Shown here: positions 1 to 8,185 of the stretch, in pieces
Numbering within the stretch: position 1 is the first letter of the stretch
How the letters are laid out: each line of letters begins with the position of its first letter
Source of the DNA: CANLBN01 sp047629215
GTDB lineage: Bacteria; Pseudomonadota; Gammaproteobacteria; Pseudomonadales; Cellvibrionaceae
Assembly (NCBI GenBank): GCA_047629215.1
Contig: JBLHWO010000093.1
Location: 1-13,135 of the forward strand
Direction: 5' to 3'
Length of the DNA stretch: 13,135 nt
The notes under the pieces: generated by a model
Seen by the model: only the letters and a program-made list of their open reading frames with translations
Databases searched by the model: none
What the model was told of the DNA's origin: nothing
Program-made: the position numbers and the translations under genes

Positions 1-39
1 TTTTAGTCAACCCATTTGTATTAGTCTGAGGAAGTTTCG

Positions 40-615
40 ATGATCAAATTTTCGTTGCGCGCTTTTGTTGCGTTGTTTATTTTTCTTAGTGTTTCCTCTG
101 TTTATGCTCATAACAAGGTCGTGGTTATTCCATTGGGTGAGGATTGTACTCTGGCTCCGATAGAGTATGTTATGCAATATAACGGGCCAGGTGACCGCCC
201 AAGTTCCTTCACGCGTCTCGACATTGATGGAACCTTCTACGATGGCGTGCTTACATACAATACAACGTTCCTTGATGCCTATAAAAGCTCGTCTTCGCCA
301 ACGCCGACTCCGCCACTATGGGGCAATAATGCTCTGGCAGAAGCCTTGCAAACGGCCTTGGTAGCCGCATTAAACGCTGACGAGATTCTTCCTCTCCTTG
401 ACACCACAATCCATCTACCAACCGAAAACAAACGGGGAACTAGTTTTCTTTTCGGAGTTTATGGATACAGAATCCTACAAAGAGCACCTAACGAGGATGG
501 GATGCGCCCGGGCGAACCTTACAACGCTCGTGCTCCTTTTGATTTTAATGGACAAGCAGGAGTTGGAAACGACAGGACAGCATTATTGACCAGTCTTCAC
601 AAGTCTTGTATGTAG
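40..615 (+). CDS. Secreted hypothetical protein (191 aa)
   Basis: Not recognised as a member of any family. The ATG at 40 has a good ribosome-binding site, GAGGAAG at 28-34, five bases upstream. Residues 1-23 are a clear Sec signal peptide: a basic start (MIKFSLR), a hydrophobic core and a VYA|H cleavage site. The mature protein begins with a strongly hydrophobic strand (VVVIPLG), then has a Ser/Thr/Pro-rich stretch near residues 83-92 that looks like a linker, and ends in KSCM. Two cysteines remain after cleavage, near residues 36 and 190, which would fit a disulfide joining the two ends of an exported domain. No lipobox or further membrane segment is seen, so a periplasmic or secreted location is inferred. 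It is followed directly by repeat and transposase debris, so its C-terminus could have been altered by insertion. The reading frame is real with good confidence; the role is unknown. Confidence 0.75.
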   Translation: MIKFSLRAFVALFIFLSVSSVYAHNKVVVIPLGEDCTLAPIEYVMQYNGPGDRPSSFTRLDIDGTFYDGVLTYNTTFLDAYKSSSSPTPTPPLWGNNALAEALQTALVAALNADEILPLLDTTIHLPTENKRGTSFLFGVYGYRILQRAPNEDGMRPGEPYNARAPFDFNGQAGVGNDRTALLTSLHKSCM

Positions 616-625
616 AATAAAAATT

Positions 626-663
626 GGTGAAAGGTGTCAGGTCTGGTGAAAGGTGTCAGGTCT
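626..663. repeat. Perfect 19-bp tandem duplication at the tail of the transposase relic
   Basis: GGTGAAAGGTGTCAGGTCT occurs at 626-644 and again, identical, at 645-663. The second copy overlaps the last codons of the RAYT relic (stop at 656-658 on the minus strand). The sequence next to the other RAYT copy, near 12282-12314, is a diverged version (AAAGAGTGTTAGGTCT) that is also partly duplicated, so this tail looks like part of the mobile unit's end. Confidence 0.7.
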
Positions 664-1058
664 TGTCTTTTGCCTTTGAAACAATTCTGCTCACGCGAGA
701 GTAGTATAAATCGAAGAAACTTCCTATTTCATTGAGCGTATACTTTCCGCTCGCATATGCCCTTACAATTGCATGATTGCGCGATCTTGAACCCCGTTTA
801 TATTTGTCCAACTTTAATGGTTTAGGTCTTCTTTGAGATGGAGGAATTTCAGATCGGTCGATATCGTCACCAATACCTGCTTGAAGCTTTGTAACAAAGT
901 GCTCACTTGCCAGATAGACCTGATTCCTTAGCTCCAGACAAGGTGATAAACGCCCTCTTCCGGCGCTTACAAAATGTTTATAAGCTTCAATTTCCTTTGT
1001 CTTTTGTGACCCAAGCGCCGATAGTATCCACTCTCTGTGTAACCATGACGGTGCCTGT
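656..1058 (-). pseudogene. RAYT-like (REP-associated Y1) transposase, 3' fragment
   Basis: Read on the minus strand, this stretch encodes the C-terminal part of a REP-associated tyrosine transposase-like protein. It starts at QAPSWLHREWIL, passes through AYKHFVSAGRGR and LRNQVYLASEHFV, and ends with a helix-turn-helix-like tail (YTLNEIGSFFDLYYSRVSRIV) and a TGA at 656-658. It aligns without a gap to 12307-12709, and I count 58 differences in 403 bases (86% identity). Homology stops sharply at 1058. Upstream of it the frame meets a stop near 1074, and there is no N-terminal HUH domain, so the fragment is 5'-truncated and cannot be a working transposase. The frame itself has stayed open over the conserved part, including where the other copy has a stop codon, so the truncation is probably fairly recent. 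Confidence 0.85.
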
Positions 1059-1374
1059 CTATTCTTTGCGGTTCAGGCTTGTCTAATGGGAATTGTGACT
1101 CGTATAGGGTGGATAGGCGTTCTGAATGATTTTTTTCTTCTTTATCCTCGGCTAAAGCTGCGATAAATCAAGAAATCAATGACATGGATAAGATAAAGAA
1201 TATAAAAGGTGAGCCTACTTATCACCTTTTGTATTCTTACTACTTCAAGTTATAGAGCAATACCTCTAAAATTAGAAAACGTTTAACATCGCTGGTAAAA
1301 CAGTTGCTCTTACTGAGAAAATAGTTAGAGCTTATAAAAGTTTAAGACTTATTTGTGGTTAGAGGGCTGTCAAT
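1059..1374. other. Gene-free stretch between the RAYT fragment and the sulfotransferase gene
   Basis: No convincing reading frame in either strand. It holds the terminator-like palindrome at 1204-1230 and an AT-rich leader to the sulfotransferase gene. Near 1333-1338 there is a TATAAA that could be a -10 element, but no good -35 lies at the right distance, so no promoter is called. Confidence 0.5.
1204..1230. terminator. Terminator-like palindrome
   Basis: AAAAGGTGA (1204-1212) and TCACCTTTT (1222-1230) are perfect 9-bp inverted arms around a 9-base loop. The arms end in A-runs and T-runs, so the hairpin has the form of a bidirectional intrinsic terminator. The stem is only moderately GC-rich, and no intact gene now ends next to it. 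It may be left over from a gene lost with the transposase rearrangement. Confidence 0.5.
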
Positions 1375-2328
1375 TTGAAAACTATATATCTCCATATTGG
1401 GGTTGCTAAGACTGGTACAACTTCTATACAGCAGTTTTTAAGCTGCAACAAACAAGCTTTAATAGCGTTAGGGTATAATTATTTACACTCAGACGATGGC
1501 GGGTTAGGACTTGGGCATCAGCATTTTGCAAAAAGCTTCATCGTTGAATATCCTTATTTTATGGAGCCGGCAGATAATCCGGAATGCATTAAAAAAGCCA
1601 TTAGAACAGATATTATTAGTTCAAGTTCTAATAAAATAGTTATAAGTTCTGAGAATTTTGGATTGGCTTCACCAGAAGGCATTAAAAAGTTTTTTTTGGA
1701 TATAATCCCTGATTGTCAGTTCAAAATTATTTTATTTGTACGGTCTCAAGATGAATTAGCTGAATCGGGATACAATCAGCTTGTGAAAATTAAAAGAGAA
1801 ACTAGAAGTTTTCACGACCACTTTGAGCTTGCATATAATCTAGGCTGGTATGACTTCTTTGCTTTAAGTCAGAAGTGGTCAAATACATTTGGCGATGAGG
1901 CTGTAGTTGCTAATGTCTTTGACGCAAGTAAGGGGCTGGCTATCACCCAGATTCTAACTTCTATTGGTATCATGAGTGATGAGTTTCATAAATTCAATTT
2001 TGAAAAAAAAATGACCAATGCGGCTGTAGGTTATAAAGTTTTGAACAGGTACCGCTTTCTTAATAAAATTGAAATTGAGAATCGTCAGAAAGTTTATGCA
2101 GACATATTTGAAAAATCCAAAGGGAATGATCTTCCTGCATTAATGTTCGATAGTCAAGATGGTGAAAGATACAGAGGCAGGTATGCGGCAAGCAATAAAG
2201 CTTTTTCCGCTAAATACCTCACATCTGAAATAGATAATTTTGGAGGCCTCAGGTATGGCGACCATGAAAGGAATACCATACGTACAAAAATAAGCAATTT
2301 AATATTGCCTGAATTAGTCTCAACTTGA
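1375..2328 (+). CDS. Sulfotransferase-like protein (P-loop, 317 aa)
   Basis: The N-terminus has the sequence HIGVAKTGTTSIQQFL (residues 7-22), which carries the KTGTT 5'-phosphosulfate loop of PAPS-dependent sulfotransferases. FVRSQDELAESGYNQ (residues 121-135) matches the 3'-phosphate-binding R-x7-S segment after a beta strand. The family moves a sulfuryl group from PAPS to a hydroxyl or amine, often on a carbohydrate or lipid; the acceptor cannot be read here. There is no signal peptide or membrane segment, so it is probably cytoplasmic. The first in-frame start after the upstream TAG (1360-1362) is TTG at 1375, with AGAGGG at 1361-1366 eight bases upstream; the next in-frame ATG would remove the P-loop, which supports the TTG. 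The gene is clearly AT-richer than those on the right side of the window and converges on the flavoprotein gene 72 bases away, suggesting horizontal acquisition. An atypical glycan-modifying role is possible. Confidence 0.8.
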   Translation: MKTIYLHIGVAKTGTTSIQQFLSCNKQALIALGYNYLHSDDGGLGLGHQHFAKSFIVEYPYFMEPADNPECIKKAIRTDIISSSSNKIVISSENFGLASPEGIKKFFLDIIPDCQFKIILFVRSQDELAESGYNQLVKIKRETRSFHDHFELAYNLGWYDFFALSQKWSNTFGDEAVVANVFDASKGLAITQILTSIGIMSDEFHKFNFEKKMTNAAVGYKVLNRYRFLNKIEIENRQKVYADIFEKSKGNDLPALMFDSQDGERYRGRYAASNKAFSAKYLTSEIDNFGGLRYGDHERNTIRTKISNLILPELVST

Positions 2329-2400
2329 TCTAAATTAGTCTTGACAGACGCATCAATATACAACGGAAACCCTGAGTGGATTTGAATGTAATTCTTTGTT

Positions 2401-4089
2401 TTAAGTTGATCTGCAAAACAATAGTGATTTATCTATAAGGTTTGCAACAACTCTACCGCTCTCCTTATCATAAACTGATACCGATATGGAATTGACGTAA
2501 TCAGCATTTTCTTCTTTGAAGTCAATTCTATAAAAACTTCCTCGACTTTCTTTTCTCCCAAGTGAGGAAACCATAATAGCTTCTGCAACCAGTAAATAAG
2601 AAAAAGCATCGTCCAATGATTGACCAGCCTCACAAAGAATTTTTCTTTGTTGTCTAATCCATTTTAAAAAGTCTTTGCTTGAATTTTCATCGACACCATT
2701 TTCCTGGTGTTTTTGTAAATTCATTTGAACAAGGCTTAACAATTTGACATCAAAATTAGCTAGCTTTCTAACCAAAGGAAAAGACTCAGCATACAAGCCA
2801 TCAATCTCTTTTAGTTTTGATATATCTTCAGCAATAGATCTGGCAGAACAAAGGTACAAAGCCCAAGGAAGCCCTCCCACTCGATGAGCACCAAAATCAT
2901 GCATTGCTTCACCGGTGACAAATACATTTTTCAGATTCGTTTTAAATCTATCGTGCATCATACCGCCCATTGAATAATATGCAATTTGTCTAATTCTATG
3001 CTTATCTTCGACAAAAGACTTAGATAACATGCTTTTCAGTTCGCCAAAAACTTGATAGTTATAATCCCGCTTCTTTTTTACAATCTCTAAAACTATTTTC
3101 TTTATCTCTTCTTCGCAACCATGATTACACTTTTTAACGACATACATTAATAGTTCGTTAATCTTTTGGTCGCGATTAGCTCCAGCACCCTCTTCTATGG
3201 CAATAAATTGAGATTTAAGTAACCTATGTAAATCTCTATATCTAAAATCAATATAATATTTTCTGTTCGGATTCTTCCTCCATGTCATAAATGCTTGAAA
3301 ATGATTATTAGTTCCTTTTCCATAAAAAAGTTCTTCTTCTAACCATTTTAGGTGCAATTTATCACCATGATAAATTTCGACACCAGGTAGCTCCTCTGTT
3401 GGGGTAAGCCCTCCAATGTCAGGTAAACCGTACCCGTGTTTAAAAACAAACTCTGCATTACTTAATTGGCCGCCGGCCTCTAAAAAACGGCCATGAATTG
3501 AGCCATAAGTTCCGGTTTTGAGTGCGCCCTGATATAGCGAAGAATATCCACCTGATGCTAGTACCATTGATCCGGCAACGATAGAGCCAACATTCTTTCC
3601 GAGTTGATATTGTAATCCATGGCATTCTGCTTCAGATGCATTGATTTTGACGACCCAGCCGCATTCTATTACTTCAACGCCCAGATTCTTAAGCTCTTTA
3701 AGTAATTCTGTCGTCAGCTTGCTAGCAGAGCCTGACTTTAAAGCCACACCTAAATTTATCGGCTTAAGTACATCATATTTCTTTAGCTCTTCCAGCTCCT
3801 CTGCTAAAAATGCTTCTGTAATGTCACAGATATTCGCTTGCACTTGCCCGCGCCCCATCTCTTCTATCCATGATCTATAATCTGAACGAGTGAGTGCGGA
3901 TGTATTTATTGCACCCACAGATAATGCCGTGGATCCTAGATTACCACCGCGATCATTACTACTGTAATAGATTAAAACTGTTTTTATATTCTTAGAATGA
4001 AGCTTTAGGGCTGTCCAACACCCAGCTATTCCTCCACCCACAACGACGCAGTCGGCATGAATTGGTTCAAGATATTCTCCTACCACCAC
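2401..4089 (-). CDS. FAD-dependent oxidoreductase, fumarate reductase/L-aspartate oxidase fold
   Basis: Residues 14-23 (CVVVGGGIAG) form the dinucleotide-binding beta-alpha-beta motif. GSTALSVGAIN (residues 52-62) matches the NadB/SdhA 'STALAQGG' loop, and there is no FAD-attaching histidine, so FAD should be non-covalent. GRFLEAGGQL, the C-terminal FAD segment near residues 388-406 and ESRGSFYRIDF (514-524) also follow the NadB/SdhA plan. The usual substrate-site sequences are changed: HYxxGG is YYSMGG (371-376) and HGANRLG is FGAHRVG (399-405), although the arginine is kept. Succinate or aspartate is therefore an unlikely substrate. At 562 aa it is of normal family length. The start is taken as GTG at 4089, just after an in-frame TGA; GTG at 4086 is equally possible, and AGAGAGA lies shortly upstream. 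No signal peptide, so cytoplasmic. It reads in the same direction as the haloperoxidase gene, 310 bases away, so it probably has its own promoter. Confidence 0.8.
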   Translation of the reverse strand: MVVGEYLEPIHADCVVVGGGIAGCWTALKLHSKNIKTVLIYYSSNDRGGNLGSTALSVGAINTSALTRSDYRSWIEEMGRGQVQANICDITEAFLAEELEELKKYDVLKPINLGVALKSGSASKLTTELLKELKNLGVEVIECGWVVKINASEAECHGLQYQLGKNVGSIVAGSMVLASGGYSSLYQGALKTGTYGSIHGRFLEAGGQLSNAEFVFKHGYGLPDIGGLTPTEELPGVEIYHGDKLHLKWLEEELFYGKGTNNHFQAFMTWRKNPNRKYYIDFRYRDLHRLLKSQFIAIEEGAGANRDQKINELLMYVVKKCNHGCEEEIKKIVLEIVKKKRDYNYQVFGELKSMLSKSFVEDKHRIRQIAYYSMGGMMHDRFKTNLKNVFVTGEAMHDFGAHRVGGLPWALYLCSARSIAEDISKLKEIDGLYAESFPLVRKLANFDVKLLSLVQMNLQKHQENGVDENSSKDFLKWIRQQRKILCEAGQSLDDAFSYLLVAEAIMVSSLGRKESRGSFYRIDFKEENADYVNSISVSVYDKESGRVVANLIDKSLLFCRST

Positions 4090-4137
4090 TCATTCTCTCT
4101 ACTATTAAATAAGCGAACGAGATGTTGTTTCTCGGCT

Positions 4138-4152
4138 AAAATCATTGATTTT
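4138..4152. promoter_or_regulatory. Palindromic candidate operator upstream of the flavoprotein gene
   Basis: AAAATCATTGATTTT is a perfect 7+1+7 palindrome, centred about 55 bases before the GTG start at 4089. Size and position fit a dimeric repressor or activator site. The binding protein is unknown and no regulator gene lies in the window. Confidence 0.35.
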
Positions 4153-4275
4153 AATAACTACCCCGCTGGATTTCTATTGAAAACATCATACTACTATCCG
4201 GCTTTTAAAAAACAAAAAGGGCCTATGTTTCAATATATTGTCACCATGCTTTAACCAGAAAACATTAATTAGAAA

Positions 4276-4386
4276 CTCAAACTTAAGTCTTAAACTTTAG
4301 AAGCTCAAACTTAATTTAACAGTTATCCATTTATTACGATTTCCATCAGTAAAAGTTTGAGCTAGATCTCAGTAAACTTTGCTGAG
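4276..4386. repeat. CTCAAACTT direct and inverted repeats, 3' of the haloperoxidase gene
   Basis: CTCAAACTTA occurs at 4276-4285 and 4304-4313. The second copy, extended to AGCTCAAACTT (4302-4312), has a perfect 11-bp inverted partner at 4353-4363 across a 40-base loop. CTCAG (4368-4372) and CTGAG (4382-4386) form a smaller hairpin nearer the stop codon. On the minus strand these are the first structures after the haloperoxidase stop. They could end or protect the transcript, but no proper T-run follows the stem, so an intrinsic terminator is not claimed. Confidence 0.4.
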
Positions 4387-4399
4387 GAGCAACCGGTTT

Positions 4400-7300
4400 T
4401 TATGCATCATCTACCGGTTCTTTGATTACCAAAAGCTGATCCGCCGGTATATTCTCGATTCGACTAATAGCGCCAGAAGGCCAATGAACTTCAATCACCG
4501 GTATAGTCTGATTTGGCCCGAGTCCAAAATGAACCGTTAGCGCACTTTGGCTTAAATAGGACTGACCTGATCTCACTTCTCGAGTTAGGGTCATATCCGC
4601 AAAGATGACTAAAACGCGCGCACCGATTCCGTCACGGTTACTACGGGTACCAACTGTTTTAACTTTAAGCCAATGGTTATTGTTCCGGGGAGAATCATTC
4701 CGGTAAAGCTCAGGAAAATCATTAAGGTTAGTAAATAGGGCGTCCAGATCACCGTCACCGTCTATATCGGCCAGCGCTAGGCCACGGCTCTGCCTGACAA
4801 CATCAAAAGCTGATCCGGCATTGTTGCTCAAATCGTTGAAAGAACCGTCGCCACGGTTCAACATGAGCGTATTGGGTTGCTTATAACCTATTTCATGGCG
4901 CTTTTCTGGCATGCCCGGTGCCCGGTACATTGCATGCCCGTTAGCCGTTATCCAATCCAGGTCACCATCAAGGTCAGCATCAAAAAACTCCGTTCCCCAT
5001 GAAATATTCCTGGCTGTTGAATGCGCCGTACCGGCGGTGACTTGGGCTTGTAAAAACCTGTTATTACCAAGATTTTTGTATAAGCCATTCGCTTCAGCAA
5101 CAAAGTAAGTGGCTGCAATATCGATATTTCCATCATTATCATAATCGCCAGTGGTGACCCCCATTCCGGCCTGGGCAATACCACCTTCCCCAAGCGCAAC
5201 CCCACTTGCCAAGCCAACCTCTCGAAATCCATCCGGTAAATTTTCAAAATACAGATTGGGATTACGATCACAAGTTGTCAAGATATCTTGATCGCCGTCC
5301 CGATCTAGATCTGAAAAAATTACGCCAAGACTTCTGCATTCAGTATGATCACCCAAGGTGGAGCTAATGTCAGAAAAAGTCCCATCCCCCATGTTTCGAT
5401 AAAGGATATCCCTAGGGCCTTTAAAAAAATGTGGCCCGCAATAGGCCCGCTGCTTTGACTTACAGTTAGGGTTATTTTTAATACTGTTATCTACATAATA
5501 ACTGACATAGAGATCTAGTAAGCCATCACCATCAACGTCACCAAAGGCACACGATGCGTCAAAGCCATTTTTCCCAACAACCCGCGAGGCAGTAGCAATA
5601 TCCGAAAAATGTCCGCTGCCATCGTTTACAAACAGTGCATTATTATCATCAAAGTTAGTAACATAAAGATCGGTATCACCGTCATTATCATAATCCGCAC
5701 CGCACACTCCAACCGAAAATCGTGAATCATTTAGACCTGATTTGATCGATTCATCGGTAAAATGACCTTGCCCATCATTGAGAAAGAAACCATTGCTAAA
5801 TGCTTTATCAGCTTTCTCCGTGACTATTTTTTTACCACTCAGTAGATAGAGATCTTGATCACCATCCTGATCAGCATCAAAAAAAATAGCCCCTTGTCCC
5901 AAAAGCTCTGCATAGAACCTTTGTTCAGAAATGCCGCTCGATTGAAAGAAGTTTAGTCCTGCTTCTTGTGTAACGAGTTTGAAGCTAAGCGGGGAGTCGC
6001 CGTTAACCGCAACGGCTGGTTTTTCCTTACCATAACGTCGCTTAATCACGGCTTCCAATCCAGATTCAGTGACTTCTCCATATAGTGCAATAATCTTTTT
6101 TATGCGGATCTCATCTGTATCCTTTTGCCCGACCGAGCCTGTTGTCACCGGCTCCAGAATCGGTGTCTGGCGCTTCACGAGGGGAGCCGGTCTATGTGTT
6201 ACCGACCGTGAATTTTTACCGCGGAAATATCCATCAGCAAGTTGTACCGCATCCTCGGCGATGATAATCCCCAGCCTGCGGCCGGGCATATCATCAATAG
6301 GCGGGTGAATCCCCCCCCAAATACGTGACAGACTAGTCTGATCAGAAGCATCTCGGTAGGTTGCCCACTGCAACTCAACATCCACAGATGGCCCTTGTTC
6401 AAATACAAGAAACTCATTTTTCTTTGCCATGAACCGCCCCATTCCCCCGGGGAAGTAGGCATCACCTGTGAACGCCGTTATGATTTCTGCAGCCGCTCGA
6501 GAAAAAGTTGAGTGTCCTGATAGATAACCGGCAAAAGGAGGTGTTACGAAGTTAGGGCGTTGGTATGGCCACCAGTTTTCAGCCAATATCCAGCCAACAC
6601 CCGCATAGTCCAATTTAGGGTCTTCAATATACTGTGGGCCACGCCAGGCACGAACCTTGATCTTGTCGATGTTCTCGGTATTTTCATCAGCAAGCGGGTC
6701 ATCAACATTGACGAGTTCGACATAACCATCAACCAGAGGTATGCCTTCAGTGCTGTAATTAGGCAGGGCCTTGTTTGTGCTTTGCCCATTTGATGCCATA
6801 AAGCGAATGGCCGATATTGGACGAACATAGTCGTACCAACCTTTTATTCCCCATGCGGCAACGGCGGCATCGTGAACTCCACCACCGAGAACAAAGTAGA
6901 CTTTCACGTCCCATTCGAGATCCGAGAGTACAGGCCCAGATCCTTTGTACTGTTTTTTCACCGAAGGATGATCACTAACAGCCTCATTTAGGATCGTAAA
7001 CCAATGTCCTGGTGGAGTCTCTGAATCGGGGCCATCTGCCCAAAATTCAGCTAACACACGGGTATAATCTCCACGAGGTACAATCTGTTTTGCATAAGCT
7101 TGGCCGGTGTAGGGATTTAGTTCGTGACCTTGCTCTATTTCACCACCGTTCAATGCATCATAAAAGTCATGCAGTGCACTTATTGACTGAGGAAGCACAG
7201 AAGAATTTCCGATCCTTCTCGGCGAAATATCCCACAAGACACCATCACTTGGGTCTAAGTGTGATGACCAATAGGCGGGCACTGAATGGTTCCAAGCATA

Positions 7301-8185
7301 CTCTGCAGGAAGGGCGTCATCACCGCGAATTAACGTAGGTGCGCCAGGGTCGTGATAAAGGCGCCAAGTAGCATTATCACGGCTTTTCTCAGTAAGGTTT
7401 TCTGGCGGTAGTGCAAAAGAGACAACATTCCCCCATTCTGCTCCAACAAAGGCGGGAATTTGAGTTTCTGTATTACCCGATTGGTCGGTAAATGCATCAA
7501 AAAACCAAAGGGGTTGCCAACGGTTGGGGTCAATGATACCCAGTGTGCCTGAGTATGTCGGATCTAAAGGCTCGTTTACGGATTGATAAATTTGATTTTT
7601 ATATTCACCCGATTCGTTAGCGCCGTCTTGTTGACCAAACGCGATAACGCAGTCTGCAAGGTAAAGACCCAGAGCAGCAGCCCTTTTTTCCGCTTTAGCG
7701 CTGGAATAGTCACGCGAGGTAAAGCCCGAATCGTATTGCATATCAGCAAAAAGTTCGTCGAAACGCTTCAGCGCAGAAGATCGACCTGGCGATTTCTCAA
7801 AACGATGTGTCAAGAGGCGGCGCATTGCATAGCTTATTGCACGCGATCTTTCCATTTCCGGATCGAGTGAAGACGCACGTAATATTGTCCTTTCTTTCGC
7901 TGAAAAAGCACACTTGAAGCCATCTACTGTTTGCCCCAAAAAGAAAGGCATCGCCACGTCGTCGTAAACCGCCCAAAGATCGTACATCATCGCCGAAGAG
8001 TGAAATAAATTACGTGCATGTACCGTCGGCCTAGCAAGGTCGGTTCTTATCGCATCAAGTAATGCCTCATTCCAATTTCGTGCCGCAGATGAATTAGGGT
8101 CGAACGCTTGTGCCGCTGTCATTTGGGATACTGAGACCATGAAAACGAGTGTCAGCAGGCACCGCCTAGAGTAAATTCTAATCAA
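4400..8185 (-). CDS. Exported vanadium-haloperoxidase-type PAP2 domain fused to FG-GAP propeller and ASPIC/UnbV domain
   Basis: About 1261 aa, roughly double a plain bacterial haloperoxidase. Residues 1-27 are a Sec signal peptide ending AQA|F, so the protein acts outside the cytoplasm. Residues about 28-655 are a vanadium-haloperoxidase/PAP2 domain with the whole oxyanion pocket: K448-x6-R455-P (KGWYDYVRP), S556-G557-H558 (YLSGHSTF), and R621-x5-H627 (SRIWGGIHPP). Known members oxidise halides with hydrogen peroxide or act as phosphatases; which one applies here cannot be read. Residues about 740-1160 carry seven DxDxDG calcium loops starting at D770, D831, D883, D959, D1014, D1069 and D1140, the count expected for a seven-bladed propeller, with a cysteine-bearing insert (CKSKQRAYCGPHFFKG) typical of CRTAC1-like proteins. 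Residues about 1171-1256 are ASPIC/UnbV (NRDGIGARV, REVRSGQSYLSQS, HFGLG, WPSG). The start is taken as TTG at 8185, five bases after GGAGG and overlapping the leader stop as TTGA; TTG at 8197 is an alternative. Confidence 0.9.
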   Translation of the reverse strand: MIRIYSRRCLLTLVFMVSVSQMTAAQAFDPNSSAARNWNEALLDAIRTDLARPTVHARNLFHSSAMMYDLWAVYDDVAMPFFLGQTVDGFKCAFSAKERTILRASSLDPEMERSRAISYAMRRLLTHRFEKSPGRSSALKRFDELFADMQYDSGFTSRDYSSAKAEKRAAALGLYLADCVIAFGQQDGANESGEYKNQIYQSVNEPLDPTYSGTLGIIDPNRWQPLWFFDAFTDQSGNTETQIPAFVGAEWGNVVSFALPPENLTEKSRDNATWRLYHDPGAPTLIRGDDALPAEYAWNHSVPAYWSSHLDPSDGVLWDISPRRIGNSSVLPQSISALHDFYDALNGGEIEQGHELNPYTGQAYAKQIVPRGDYTRVLAEFWADGPDSETPPGHWFTILNEAVSDHPSVKKQYKGSGPVLSDLEWDVKVYFVLGGGVHDAAVAAWGIKGWYDYVRPISAIRFMASNGQSTNKALPNYSTEGIPLVDGYVELVNVDDPLADENTENIDKIKVRAWRGPQYIEDPKLDYAGVGWILAENWWPYQRPNFVTPPFAGYLSGHSTFSRAAAEIITAFTGDAYFPGGMGRFMAKKNEFLVFEQGPSVDVELQWATYRDASDQTSLSRIWGGIHPPIDDMPGRRLGIIIAEDAVQLADGYFRGKNSRSVTHRPAPLVKRQTPILEPVTTGSVGQKDTDEIRIKKIIALYGEVTESGLEAVIKRRYGKEKPAVAVNGDSPLSFKLVTQEAGLNFFQSSGISEQRFYAELLGQGAIFFDADQDGDQDLYLLSGKKIVTEKADKAFSNGFFLNDGQGHFTDESIKSGLNDSRFSVGVCGADYDNDGDTDLYVTNFDDNNALFVNDGSGHFSDIATASRVVGKNGFDASCAFGDVDGDGLLDLYVSYYVDNSIKNNPNCKSKQRAYCGPHFFKGPRDILYRNMGDGTFSDISSTLGDHTECRSLGVIFSDLDRDGDQDILTTCDRNPNLYFENLPDGFREVGLASGVALGEGGIAQAGMGVTTGDYDNDGNIDIAATYFVAEANGLYKNLGNNRFLQAQVTAGTAHSTARNISWGTEFFDADLDGDLDWITANGHAMYRAPGMPEKRHEIGYKQPNTLMLNRGDGSFNDLSNNAGSAFDVVRQSRGLALADIDGDGDLDALFTNLNDFPELYRNDSPRNNNHWLKVKTVGTRSNRDGIGARVLVIFADMTLTREVRSGQSYLSQSALTVHFGLGPNQTIPVIEVHWPSGAISRIENIPADQLLVIKEPVDDA

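Larger units (their letters stand above)
4090..4399. other. 310-bp intergenic region between the haloperoxidase and flavoprotein genes
   Basis: No gene seen. It contains the 3'-end structures of the haloperoxidase transcript (4276-4386) and the probable control region of the flavoprotein gene: a perfect palindrome at 4138-4152 and a small hairpin, CGAGA (4118-4122) with TCTCG (4130-4134). No clear -10/-35 pair is visible. Confidence 0.5.

Noticed and set aside
2401..4089. Naming the flavoprotein nadB, sdhA or frdA
   Set aside because: Key substrate-binding histidines are replaced and no iron-sulfur or membrane partner gene is nearby.
4391..4419. AACCGG/CCGGTT inverted repeat across the haloperoxidase stop codon as a terminator
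   Set aside because: Only six pairs with a 17-base loop, partly in coding sequence, and no T-run on the minus strand.
4911..7870. Many open frames opposite or out of phase inside the haloperoxidase gene
   Set aside because: They are shadows of a strongly supported 1261-aa frame and lack ribosome-binding sites and recognisable products.
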